Shown here: piece after piece, positions 18,801-26,755 of the stretch
Numbering within the stretch: position 1 is the stretch's first letter
Layout: every line of letters starts with the position of its first letter
NCBI GenBank assembly: GCA_947039275.1
Contig: CAMQYL010000015.1
Location: forward strand, 6,189 to 70,188
Source of the DNA: Amulumruptor sp947039275
GTDB lineage: Bacteria > Bacteroidota > Bacteroidia > Bacteroidales > Muribaculaceae
Direction: 5' to 3'
DNA length: 64,000 nucleotides
Position numbers and translations under genes: made by a program
The notes under the pieces: generated by a model
Told to the model about the DNA's origin: nothing
What the model saw: only the letters and a program-made list of their open reading frames with translations
Databases searched by the model: none

Positions 18801-18888
18801 TGTAGGGACATGCCGTGGCATGTCCGCATCCCAACATCGGCATATATCAATCTTGTTGCGGGCGGACATGCCACGGCATGTCCCTACA
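18801..18888. repeat. REP-like inverted pair A
   Basis: Perfect 27-bp arms (18801-18827 and 18862-18888) begin with TGTAGGGACATGCC and enclose a 34-nt spacer. Each arm is GTAG followed by a 9-bp hairpin (GGACATGCC / GGCATGTCC). It lies between the convergent SDR and FAD-protein genes. Confidence 0.9.
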
Positions 18889-18912
18889 CAACTACGTTGC
18901 ATAGCAAAAATA

Positions 18913-20490
18913 TTATTGCAGCATTTGCGCCACGGAGTCGGCGGCGCGGATGCCGTCGATGGCTGCGCTGACTATGCCACCGGCATAGCCGGCTCCTTCG
19001 CCGGCGGGGTACAGACCTCGCACTGTGATGTGGCGGAGAGTTTCGGGGTCACGCGGGATGCGTACCGGGGATGATGTGCGCGTCTCGCAACCTATCACGG
19101 TGGCTGACGGGGTCAGGAAGCCGCGTTGCTTCTTGCCGAACTCCTCAAAGCCCTTGCGCAGACGGCTGCTGATTGATTCAGGCAGCAGACGATCCACACG
19201 CGCTGCATGTATCCCCGGGGCATAGGATGTAGCTGGGAGCGATTTTGACGCGACACCCTTGACAAAATCTGTCATAAGCTGTGCCGGGGCATTTTGTGAC
19301 GGAACTGCGCCATCCTCTTTGCCGTCAAGATAGAACCGACGCTCTATATCCTCTTGGAAATCCATCATCCGCAGGGCGGCATCTCCACCCTCTTTGACTG
19401 TTACATCTTCGGGGAGCACTTCTACCACCATCCCTGAGTTTGCCCAACGACCTCCGCGAGTCGATGATGACATGCCGTTGACCACGAGCAAGCCGTCCTC
19501 ATTGGTAGCCGGGACTATCACGCCACCCGGGCACATGCAGAATGAATACACACCTCGTCCGTCCACTCGCGTAAGCATCGTATATTCAGCCGGAGGCAGA
19601 TACTTGCCGCGACCGTTTGGATTATGATAGCGTATCCTGTCAATCAGTTCCTGAGGATGCTCCAGACGCACACCTATAGCCAGACCCTTAGCCTCAAGAG
19701 CCACGCCATCAGCGTGAAGGAAGCGGTAAACATCCCTTGCCGAATGTCCCGTAGCCAAGATTACAGGTCCGTGGTACTCCTTGCCTGATGCCGTCTTCAC
19801 ACCCTTTACCTCGTCACCGTCCATAAGCAGCCCGGTGACACGCTGCGAGAAATGAAATACCCCTCCAGCCTCAATAATCCGCTCGCGGATGGATTTGATT
19901 ATCACAGGCAGGCGGTCTGTGCCGATATGCGGATGCGCATCGACCATCACCGACTCATCTGCTCCATGGTCATAGAGTATGCGGAGAATCTCGTCAACAT
20001 TGCCACGCTTTTTGCTGCGCGTGAACAGTTTGCCGTCGGAAAACGCACCAGCGCCCCCCTCACCGAAGCAATAGTTGCTGTCAGCATCCACTGCTCCGCT
20101 GCGAGCGATGGCAGCAAGATCCTTGCGACGGCTGTCCACATCCTTGCCTCGCTCTATCACCACAGGGCGTATGCCTAGCTTTACAAGGCGAAGCGCAGCA
20201 AACAATCCCGCCGGACCTGCACCTACCACCACCACCTCCCTGGCATCATCCCCGAGCCGTGGCAGCGGAGCGTCATTGCGCACCAAGGCTTCAGGCATCT
20301 CATCAATGTAGGTATCCACAGTCACATTGACCATGACCATGCGCTGGCGCGCATCAATGCTGCGACGCACCACACGGGCTACCTTGATGCGGTTGGCATC
20401 TATGCCCATACGCGTACTGATGATAGAGACGAGAGTCAGCTCCGAAGCCGCTTCTACAGGCTTGAGCCGCAGCGATATCTGTTGTATCAT
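18913..20490 (-). CDS. FAD-dependent oxidoreductase (uncharacterised dehydrogenase, COG2509 type)
   Basis: The 525-residue flavoprotein has an N-terminal domain of about 80 residues before the FAD-binding VVVVGAGPAGLFAALRL (GxGxxG at 90-95, acidic Glu113). Family marks follow: CFGEGGAGAFSDGKLFTR, VILATGHSARDVYRFL and a C-terminal RGLYPAGEGAGYAGGIVSAA FAD-closing motif. These proteins are widespread but their reaction is not established. The start codon overlaps the end of the MATE gene by four bases, so the two are co-transcribed. Confidence 0.9.
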   Translation of the reverse strand: MIQQISLRLKPVEAASELTLVSIISTRMGIDANRIKVARVVRRSIDARQRMVMVNVTVDTYIDEMPEALVRNDAPLPRLGDDAREVVVVGAGPAGLFAALRLVKLGIRPVVIERGKDVDSRRKDLAAIARSGAVDADSNYCFGEGGAGAFSDGKLFTRSKKRGNVDEILRILYDHGADESVMVDAHPHIGTDRLPVIIKSIRERIIEAGGVFHFSQRVTGLLMDGDEVKGVKTASGKEYHGPVILATGHSARDVYRFLHADGVALEAKGLAIGVRLEHPQELIDRIRYHNPNGRGKYLPPAEYTMLTRVDGRGVYSFCMCPGGVIVPATNEDGLLVVNGMSSSTRGGRWANSGMVVEVLPEDVTVKEGGDAALRMMDFQEDIERRFYLDGKEDGAVPSQNAPAQLMTDFVKGVASKSLPATSYAPGIHAARVDRLLPESISSRLRKGFEEFGKKQRGFLTPSATVIGCETRTSSPVRIPRDPETLRHITVRGLYPAGEGAGYAGGIVSAAIDGIRAADSVAQMLQ

Positions 20491-21875
20491 TGCAAAGAGT
20501 TATTGTGGTGTTGAAACCGTTTCCTTTCATGCCGCGTGGCTATGACTACGGTTATTATGGTCAATATAAATGCCAGAAAGTCGCTGGTCGCCATCGCCCC
20601 CCACACACCGTCAAGGCGGAATATAGGCGACAATATCCACAGCGACGGCAACAGGAATATCAGCTGACGGGTAAGCGAGAGGAATATTGAAAGCTTCGGC
20701 TTGCCGATGCTCTGAAAAAAGTTCTGAATGACAATCTGCACACCTACGAGAGGGAAAAACACAAAGTAGATTCTGAAAGCATTACGCGCCATAGCCACCA
20801 TCTGCTTGTCAGAGGTGAACATCGCACTGATAGTGTCAGGAAACAGTTCGGTGGCAGCAAAACCCACAGTGGTTATAATAGCTCCGATCCATATGCCGAG
20901 CTTGAGGGTCTTCATCACTCGCTGCCAGTTGGCAGCTCCGTAGTTGTAGCCGAGAATAGGCTGCATGCCCTGTGTCACGCCGAATACGATCATGACGAAA
21001 AACATAGTCGTACGGTTGATGATACCGTAAGCCCCGACGCCGATATTACCGTCAGCCCCGGCATATTCCAGGATAGCTTTGTTGATGAATATAACCACAA
21101 TGCAGGCACACATGTTCATCAGAAACGGCGACAGACCTATGGCATAAATCTTCTTGACTATCTCCAGGTCAAACCATCCTACCCCCTTGGTAAAATGGAC
21201 GAAACTTTTCTTGGACAGGAAATGATAAAGCACCCACACCAAGCCAGCCGACTGCCCCACAAGGGTAGCTATAGCCGCACCGTGCATGCCCCAATGCAGA
21301 GCGAAAATCATGATTGGAGCCACGGCAGCATTGACCACCACCGATATCAGTGCCGACATCATAGCCTTTGACGGATACCCGGTAGCCCTCATCACGAAGT
21401 TGAGACCGATAAACACAAACGACAGCGGCGACCCGAGCAATATCACAAACATAAAGTCGTAGGCATCAGGCAATATCTGTTCCGTAGCCCCGAACAGCCT
21501 CAGTATATCATCAAGCCATATCAATGACAGACCTCCGACGACCAGACTGTGAACCACACAGCAAAGCGTGACGTTATTAAGTACTTTGGTAGCATTCACG
21601 TAGTTTTTCTGCCCGAGGAATATCGAACTGATAGCCGCGCCGCCAGCTGCGACAAGCATACAGAAGCCGATGATGAGATTCATCAACGGAAATGCAATTG
21701 CAAGAGCGGATATGGCAAGGGCTCCCACTCCGTGACCGATGAATATGCTGTCAACGATGTTATAGAGCGAGGTTGCCACACTTGCCACGATGGCAGGTAT
21801 GGAATACTGCACCAAGAGGCGTCCGATGCTTCTTGTACCAAGTTCGGTAGGTGATGTATTAGCGGTGTCAATCAT
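20487..21875 (-). CDS. MATE family multidrug efflux transporter
   Basis: The 462-residue protein has about twelve hydrophobic segments in two related halves. Family features include SIPAIVASVATSLYNIVDSIFIGHGVGALAISALAIAFP near the N-terminus and GVTQGMQPILGYNYGA in the second half (the QG.qPi..yN.GA motif of MATE proteins). It is expected to export cationic compounds using Na+ or H+. It leads a two-gene operon with the FAD protein and is divergent from the HAD hydrolase. Confidence 0.93.
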   Translation of the reverse strand: MIDTANTSPTELGTRSIGRLLVQYSIPAIVASVATSLYNIVDSIFIGHGVGALAISALAIAFPLMNLIIGFCMLVAAGGAAISSIFLGQKNYVNATKVLNNVTLCCVVHSLVVGGLSLIWLDDILRLFGATEQILPDAYDFMFVILLGSPLSFVFIGLNFVMRATGYPSKAMMSALISVVVNAAVAPIMIFALHWGMHGAAIATLVGQSAGLVWVLYHFLSKKSFVHFTKGVGWFDLEIVKKIYAIGLSPFLMNMCACIVVIFINKAILEYAGADGNIGVGAYGIINRTTMFFVMIVFGVTQGMQPILGYNYGAANWQRVMKTLKLGIWIGAIITTVGFAATELFPDTISAMFTSDKQMVAMARNAFRIYFVFFPLVGVQIVIQNFFQSIGKPKLSIFLSLTRQLIFLLPSLWILSPIFRLDGVWGAMATSDFLAFILTIITVVIATRHERKRFQHHNNSLQ

Positions 21876-21885
21876 AATTCCATTG

Positions 21886-21893
21886 CAAAGTTA
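21886..21893 (-). promoter_or_regulatory. -7 promoter element (TAACTTTG) of the MATE operon
   Basis: A perfect -7 motif on the minus strand lies 10 bases before the MATE start, giving a very short leader. It is divergent from the element at 21925-21932. Confidence 0.5.
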
Positions 21894-21924
21894 CCAAGAA
21901 TTTCGTTAACTGCTGTTTTGATTG

Positions 21925-21932
21925 TAACTTTG
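21925..21932 (+). promoter_or_regulatory. -7 promoter element (TAACTTTG) of the HAD hydrolase
   Basis: A perfect -7 motif lies 19 bases before the ATG at 21952. A TTTCG 19 bases upstream could serve as -33. Confidence 0.5.
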
Positions 21933-21951
21933 CACCTCTAATTTATACCCT

Positions 21952-22590
21952 ATGACCAATATTAAAGGCATACTATTCGACCTTGACGGCGTACTGATTG
22001 ACAGCGAGACTCAGTACACACAATTCTGGAGCGAAATCGAGAAAATCTATCCGACAGGCATCCCCGATTACCCCATGGCAATCAAAGGCACTACCCTCTC
22101 CAAGATACTGGAGAACTACCCCGATGACGGCACGCGCCAGGACATCATAGACCGTATACATCAGTTTGAGGACATAATCCGCTACCACGAATATCCCGGC
22201 GTGACCTCATTTCTGCGCGACCTCAAGGACCACGGCATAGCCACCGCCATCGTCACCAGCAGTGACAGCGTCAAGATGGGCTATCTTTTCGAACAGCTCC
22301 CCGAGCTGCAACAATGGTTTGACACCATAGTCGACGGCTCCATGGTCACTCATTCCAAGCCTGACCCCGAACCTTACGTTAGAGGAGCCGAGATGCTCGG
22401 ACTCCGTCCCGAAGAGTGCGTGGTATTTGAGGATTCCTTCCAGGGCATAGCCTCAGGACTCGCCGCGGGCTGCCACGTCATAGGCGTAACCACCACCTTC
22501 TCCCCCGAAAAAATGAAAAGCCATGTCCCCGTCACCATCAGCGGCTTCGAGAACATGACCTATGACAAGATGATTGATATGCTACGTTAG
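21952..22590 (+). CDS. HAD-superfamily hydrolase, beta-phosphoglucomutase-like
   Basis: The 212-residue HAD phosphatase/mutase has the nucleophile motif FDLDGVLIDSE (Asp10/Asp12), an alpha-helical cap (about 15-85), a motif II serine/threonine in IVTSSDS, the motif III Lys in SKPDPEPY, and the motif IV acidic pair in VVFEDSFQGI. This subgroup acts on sugar phosphates such as beta-glucose-1-phosphate. Its stop codon overlaps the stop of the convergent nadC by two to four bases, leaving no room for a separate terminator. Confidence 0.9.
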   Translation: MTNIKGILFDLDGVLIDSETQYTQFWSEIEKIYPTGIPDYPMAIKGTTLSKILENYPDDGTRQDIIDRIHQFEDIIRYHEYPGVTSFLRDLKDHGIATAIVTSSDSVKMGYLFEQLPELQQWFDTIVDGSMVTHSKPDPEPYVRGAEMLGLRPEECVVFEDSFQGIASGLAAGCHVIGVTTTFSPEKMKSHVPVTISGFENMTYDKMIDMLR

Positions 22591-23432
22591 CAGGCTTTGA
22601 AGCTCATGTCAAGACCTTTGACAGAGTGGGTCAGCGCACCTACGGAGATGTAGTCCACGCCACACTCGCCATACTCACGCAGAGTGTCAAGGGTGATGCC
22701 TCCGGATGATTCTATTTCACAGCGTCCGTTGATGAACTTCACAGCTTCGCGGGTGCGTTCGGGCGTGAAATTGTCAAGCATGATGCGGTCCACATTCAGG
22801 CTCAGAGCCTCTTCTATTTCAGAAGTGTTGCGGACTTCCACCTCTATCTTGAGGTCTTTGCCCTTCTCTTTGAGATAAGCGCGAGCGCGGTTGACTGCAT
22901 TGGTGATGCTTCCGGCAAAGTCGACATGATTGTCTTTGATGAGTATCATGTCAAACAGACCTATGCGGTGGTTCATGCCTCCACCGATCTTGACAGCCTC
23001 CTTTTCGAGCATGCGCATGCCAGGGGTGGTCTTGCGGGTGTCAAGCACCTTGGTTTTCAATCCTGAAAGTTTTTCCTGATACTTTGCCGTCATTGTGGCT
23101 ATGCCGCTCATACGCTGCATGATGTTGAGCATAGTGCGCTCTGTCTGGAGCAGGCTGCGCACTGGACCCTCCACAACAAACGCCACATCGCCGGGCTTGA
23201 CATGCGCCCCGTCATTGATAAACACGGTCATCTTGAGCGAGGGGTCGAACTTGTCAAATACCATGCGGGCGACATCTACGCCTGCCAATATGCCCTCCTC
23301 CTTGACTATAAGCTGCTGCTTGCCCATGGCATCGGCAGGGATGGTGGAGAGGGTGGTGTGGTCGCCGTCGCCCACATCCTCGGCAAACGCCAGTGTGAGC
23401 AGGTCATCAATCAGTTGGTCTCGTGTTTCCAT
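22587..23432 (-). CDS. nadC: Nicotinate-nucleotide pyrophosphorylase (carboxylating)
   Basis: The 281-residue quinolinate phosphoribosyltransferase belongs to de novo NAD synthesis. Motifs: EDVGDGDHTT near the N-terminus, LNIMQRMSGIATMT, VLDTRKTTPGMRMLEKEAVKIGG, HRIGLFDMILIKDNH, VEVEVRNTSEIEEAL and the C-terminal ESSGGI...GVDYISVGALTHS. I chose the ATG at 23432 (METRDQLIDD) because a -7 element lies at 23451-23458; longer in-frame starts would run through this promoter and into rlmH. It overlaps the HAD gene end-to-end. Confidence 0.95.
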   Translation of the reverse strand: METRDQLIDDLLTLAFAEDVGDGDHTTLSTIPADAMGKQQLIVKEEGILAGVDVARMVFDKFDPSLKMTVFINDGAHVKPGDVAFVVEGPVRSLLQTERTMLNIMQRMSGIATMTAKYQEKLSGLKTKVLDTRKTTPGMRMLEKEAVKIGGGMNHRIGLFDMILIKDNHVDFAGSITNAVNRARAYLKEKGKDLKIEVEVRNTSEIEEALSLNVDRIMLDNFTPERTREAVKFINGRCEIESSGGITLDTLREYGECGVDYISVGALTHSVKGLDMSFKAC

Positions 23433-23439
23433 AATTTTG

Positions 23440-23458
23440 TAATTTTGCTGCAAATTTA
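23440..23458. promoter_or_regulatory. Divergent -7 elements of rlmH (+) and nadC (-)
   Basis: TAATTTTG (23440-23447, plus strand) faces rlmH and TAAATTTG (23458-23451, minus strand) faces nadC. The two elements are 3 bases apart, so the transcripts start in a shared, compact region. Confidence 0.5.
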
Positions 23459-23475
23459 AGTATATCCCTCTAATT

Positions 23476-23949
23476 ATGAAAATCATACTTCTCGTCACAG
23501 GCGAAACCAAGACAGCATACCTCCGTCAAGGCATCGACCAATATTTCTCCCGTCTGAAGCACTACATTCCCTCCGAGCTGCAAGTGCTTCCTGACATCAA
23601 GGCTTCAAAAGCCATGACCGAAGCGCGCCAGAAAGAGATGGAGGGCGCACAGATGCTCGCCGCGCTACAGCCTGGCGACTACGTTGCCCTCCTTGATGAG
23701 CGCGGCAAGGAGCTGACATCCCGGGAATTTGCATCATGGATCGACTCACGCATGGTCTCAGGGCTCAAACGCCTCATACTCATCATCGGAGGTCCCTACG
23801 GCTTCTCACCCGAAGTCTACGCCCGCGCCGACGCCAAACTGTCACTCTCGCGCATGACATTCAGCCACGAAATGGTACGCCTTTTCATCGCCGAACAGCT
23901 CTACCGCGCCATGACCATCCTCCGCAACGAGCCCTACCACCACGACTGA
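23476..23949 (+). CDS. rlmH: 23S rRNA (pseudouridine1915-N3)-methyltransferase
   Basis: The 157-residue SPOUT methyltransferase is full length. Motifs: MKIILLVTGETK at the start, VALLDERGKELTSREFA, LILIIGGPYGFSPEVYARAD (SAM-binding knot), SRMTFSHEMVRLFIAEQLYRA and the conserved C-terminal NEPYHHD. It modifies helix 69 of 23S rRNA using S-adenosylmethionine. It is divergent from nadC. Confidence 0.97.
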   Translation: MKIILLVTGETKTAYLRQGIDQYFSRLKHYIPSELQVLPDIKASKAMTEARQKEMEGAQMLAALQPGDYVALLDERGKELTSREFASWIDSRMVSGLKRLILIIGGPYGFSPEVYARADAKLSLSRMTFSHEMVRLFIAEQLYRAMTILRNEPYHHD

Positions 23950-24030
23950 AAGGTAAGGTAAATCTATGGATAATTTTGCCTATATTTGTGATATATTCCA
24001 ACAAATCCACTTATATCATCTTTAATCTCT

Positions 24031-24510
24031 ATGACCGACATTACCAGCATTCGTGATTATGACACTTTGCTCAATAGCATAGATTCTTTATGGACCATAG
24101 CCAGAGAAAAAGCTATTACAGCTGTCAATGCTGAGCTGTTGGATGCTAATTGGTATACTGGTCGTTATATAGTTGAATTTGAACAGGATGGTCACGCACG
24201 GGCTGAATACGGCAAAAGACTCCTTATAACCCTATCCCGTGATCTTACATCTCGTCAAGGCAAAGGTTTCAGCCGGTCTAACCTGACCTATATGCGTAAA
24301 CTTTACATCGCATTTCCAAAACGTGAGACACTGTCTCACAAATTGACATGGAGTCATTACTTTGAATTATTGAAATGTGAGGATATGATGGAAATGCAAT
24401 TCTATTATAATGAAGCCATTAATCAGCGATGGAAGGTACGCGAGGAATTACAAGCTCGTCTTGACAGTCTGCTCTGCGAGGAATGCCAGAAGGAGCGTGA
24501 TTCGGAGTAA
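24031..24510 (+). CDS. DUF1016/YhcG N-terminal domain protein lacking the nuclease domain
   Basis: The 159-residue protein matches the N-terminal DUF1016 domain: ARAEYGKRLLITLSRDLTSRQGKGFSRSNLTYMRKLY, LTWSHYFELLKCEDMMEMQFYYNEAI, ending INQRWKVREELQARLDSLLCEE. Full-length family members continue for roughly another 180 residues as a PDDEXK nuclease. Here a stop follows at the inter-domain point, so this is a stand-alone domain or a truncated remnant. It is more A+T-rich than its neighbours, consistent with transfer. The role is unknown. Confidence 0.8.
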   Translation: MTDITSIRDYDTLLNSIDSLWTIAREKAITAVNAELLDANWYTGRYIVEFEQDGHARAEYGKRLLITLSRDLTSRQGKGFSRSNLTYMRKLYIAFPKRETLSHKLTWSHYFELLKCEDMMEMQFYYNEAINQRWKVREELQARLDSLLCEECQKERDSE

Positions 24511-24601
24511 TTGGTATATGAGGGTAAAACGGAGTAGGTTGTAGGCAAAATGGCATACATTTTGCCTGCTTGGCGTGGGATGTTATGTGGGAAGTTTTTC
24601 G

Positions 24602-24609
24602 TAAATTTG
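24602..24609 (+). promoter_or_regulatory. -7 promoter element (TAAATTTG) of the amidase gene
   Basis: This perfect -7 motif ends only 4 bases before an upstream in-frame ATG at 24614, so transcription would begin at or after that codon. It therefore argues for the downstream start at 24641. Confidence 0.55.
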
Positions 24610-24640
24610 CGCCATGTTTGACCTGAAGGGCTTTATCCGC

Positions 24641-25456
24641 ATGAAAGTGATGGTTGCCATGGCTGCCGTCATGTTATGTCTCGCCCCTGTCTGTCTAGCG
24701 AAAACCGCTGCTAAAGACGCTCCATTCACGGTGGTGATCGATGCCGGTCACGGAGGCAAGGATGTAGGAGCCAAAGGCAAGAAGACCAACGAGAAATCGG
24801 TAAACCTTGATGTCGCCCTCGCTCTCGGCAGACTGATCGAAAAAGAATACGGCAAAAAAGAAGTCAAGGTGGTCTATACGCGTGACGGAGACTATTTCGT
24901 CACCCTACAAGGCAGATGCGACAAGGCTAACAAAGCCAATGGCAATCTCTTCATCTCCATACACTGCAACAGCGTCGATGAGAAGTCGCCACGGCGCAAT
25001 ACGGTCAACGGAGCATCGGTTTACACTCTCGGCCTCGGACGCAGCAAAGAGAACCTTGAAGTGGCAAAGCGCGAAAACTCCGTCATGATGCTCGAGCCCG
25101 ATTATACCACCACTTACAGCGGTTTTGACCCAAACTCAGCCGAAAGCTACATCGTGTTTGAGATGACCCAGAACCGTCATCTCAACCAGAGCATCAAATT
25201 CGCCGCTTTGACCCAGAAACAGCTTGTCTCTAATGCCGGACGCGCCGACAAGGGCATCCGCCAGGACATATTCTGGGTACTCGTCCATACCGGTATGCCC
25301 GCTGTGCTTATCGAACTCGACTTCATATGCAACCCCACCGTCGAGAAATTCATGATGTCTGACAAGGGTGTTGACAAGATGGCGACATCCATCTTCAACG
25401 CATTTTGCGACTATTACAAATCCAGCAAGAAAGCCGCAAAAGCGGCATCCAAATAA
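24641..25456 (+). CDS. N-acetylmuramoyl-L-alanine amidase (Amidase_3)
   Basis: The zinc amidase cuts the peptide side chain from peptidoglycan glycan strands in the periplasm. From the chosen start (271 residues) there is a signal peptide (MKVMVAMAAVMLCLAPVCLA), then VVIDAGHGGKD with zinc ligand His37, a YTRDGDYFVTLQGR strand, FISIHCNS with a second His, and a C-terminal VLIELDFICNP with the catalytic Glu. The alternative ATG at 24614 adds nine residues but sits almost on the -7 element. The next gene is an MCE protein 61 bases downstream; amidase and MCE adjacency is common in Bacteroidetes and suggests envelope maintenance. Confidence 0.93.
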   Translation: MKVMVAMAAVMLCLAPVCLAKTAAKDAPFTVVIDAGHGGKDVGAKGKKTNEKSVNLDVALALGRLIEKEYGKKEVKVVYTRDGDYFVTLQGRCDKANKANGNLFISIHCNSVDEKSPRRNTVNGASVYTLGLGRSKENLEVAKRENSVMMLEPDYTTTYSGFDPNSAESYIVFEMTQNRHLNQSIKFAALTQKQLVSNAGRADKGIRQDIFWVLVHTGMPAVLIELDFICNPTVEKFMMSDKGVDKMATSIFNAFCDYYKSSKKAAKAASK

Positions 25457-25517
25457 CCAATCCGTCCAATAGACTGTTTATAATCCAAACGACCATATCC
25501 GTCATAATCATAGATTT

Positions 25518-26417
25518 ATGAAAAAACTGTTTTCAAAAGAATTTATCATAGGTTTCTGCGTCATCCTGACCGCAGTGATTCTCTACGTCGGCATCGAATA
25601 CCTCAAAGGTGTCAATCTGTTCAAATCCACCAATTACTACTACGCGACATTTACCAACGTCGAAGGTCTCGCCGAGTCTGCTCCCGTGCATCTCAACGGC
25701 TTCAAGGTGGGTCTGGTACGCGAAATCAGCTACGAATATGACAACCCCGGACATGTCAAGGTAGAAATAGACCTTGACAAAAACCTGCGTCTCCCTGTCG
25801 GCTCCAAGGCGGTCATGGCTTCTGACCTCCTCGGCACAGGCTCTATCTCCCTCCAGCTTGCCGACTCCAAGGAGTTTTACCCCAAAGGACATACCATCGA
25901 CGGTGTCAACCCCAAAGGCATGATGGAAAGCATCTCCAAGGAAGTGCTCCCCACCATCACAGAAATGATGCCTAAAATCGACTCTCTGCTCGTAGCCGTT
26001 ACAGAAATCGTGACCAATCCGGCACTTACTTCCTCCATCAATCGTCTTGACCACGTGATGGCGAATCTGGAGACATCCACTGCCAAGCTGTCATCGACCA
26101 TGTCTTCGCTCACCCCCGTAGTCGGCAACGTGAACACCATCACCAATAATCTCACTACCGTGTCGGGCGACCTTACCCAGATGACAGGCAAAATCAACGC
26201 GCTACCCATAGACAGCACATTCAACAATATCCACGCCATTACTGGCGATGTAGCCCGCGCTACCGCACAGCTCAACAACCCCAACAGCTCCCTCGGTCAG
26301 CTGCTCTATTCGGATGGCTTGTATAACAACCTTAACCATTCAGTACAGTCACTCGACTCGCTCCTGATCGATGTGAAGAAGAACCCCAAACGCTACATCA
26401 GCATCAAACTCCTCTAA
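25518..26417 (+). CDS. MCE/MlaD-family lipid transport substrate-binding protein
   Basis: The 299-residue protein has one N-terminal transmembrane helix (FIIGFCVILTAVILYVGIEYL), an MCE domain (about 38-115: ATFTNVEGLAESAPVHLNGFKVGLV, VMASDLLGTGSISLQL) and a helical C-terminal tail rich in Ser, Thr and Asn. MlaD-type proteins pass phospholipids between the membranes. The partner ABC permease and ATPase are not in this window. It may share a transcript with the amidase; a terminator follows. Confidence 0.9.
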   Translation: MKKLFSKEFIIGFCVILTAVILYVGIEYLKGVNLFKSTNYYYATFTNVEGLAESAPVHLNGFKVGLVREISYEYDNPGHVKVEIDLDKNLRLPVGSKAVMASDLLGTGSISLQLADSKEFYPKGHTIDGVNPKGMMESISKEVLPTITEMMPKIDSLLVAVTEIVTNPALTSSINRLDHVMANLETSTAKLSSTMSSLTPVVGNVNTITNNLTTVSGDLTQMTGKINALPIDSTFNNIHAITGDVARATAQLNNPNSSLGQLLYSDGLYNNLNHSVQSLDSLLIDVKKNPKRYISIKLL

Positions 26418-26439
26418 ACACTTTATCTGAACTTAATCC

Positions 26440-26482
26440 AAACAAGCCGACTGATGTGCATTTAACATTTCGGCTTGTTTTT
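26440..26482 (+). terminator. Rho-independent terminator after the MCE gene
   Basis: AAACAAGCCGA (26440-26450) pairs perfectly with TCGGCTTGTTT (26470-26480) over a 19-nt loop, followed by TT. It separates the amidase-MCE transcript from dnaA. Confidence 0.8.
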
Positions 26483-26755
26483 GCTTTCTCTGAGGGCGAT
26501 TTCTCTGATAAAGCGATAGGCTGATTATTTCAGATTATCCTATCCTTTAGCGTATCTCTCTGAAAACATGATAGTTACACATTTACCAAGCTATCATGTG
26601 CGTAACAAACTGTATTTCAGTATAGTTGCATCAGCTTTATAAAATCCAAAAAAAATGACGGTTTGTTATCATCATTTTTTTTGTGAATTTTGCATAAGTG
26701 ATTCCCCCGCCCATGTGCTGCGCCACGGCGAGTATCCATATCACACCCCCGACCA
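26483..26755. promoter_or_regulatory. dnaA upstream region with promoter
   Basis: This A+T-rich region carries an inverted repeat (ACATGATAG 26566-26574, CTATCATGT 26591-26599). A good promoter follows: -33 TTTG at 26662-26665 and -7 GAATTTTG at 26685-26692, 19 bases apart and 64 bases before the dnaA ATG. I found no convincing DnaA-box cluster, so I do not call an origin here. Confidence 0.5.

Noticed and set aside
26483..26755. Possible replication origin upstream of dnaA
   Set aside because: The region is A+T-rich with an inverted repeat, but I could not find a cluster of DnaA boxes close to TTATCCACA. The location of the gene alone is not enough.
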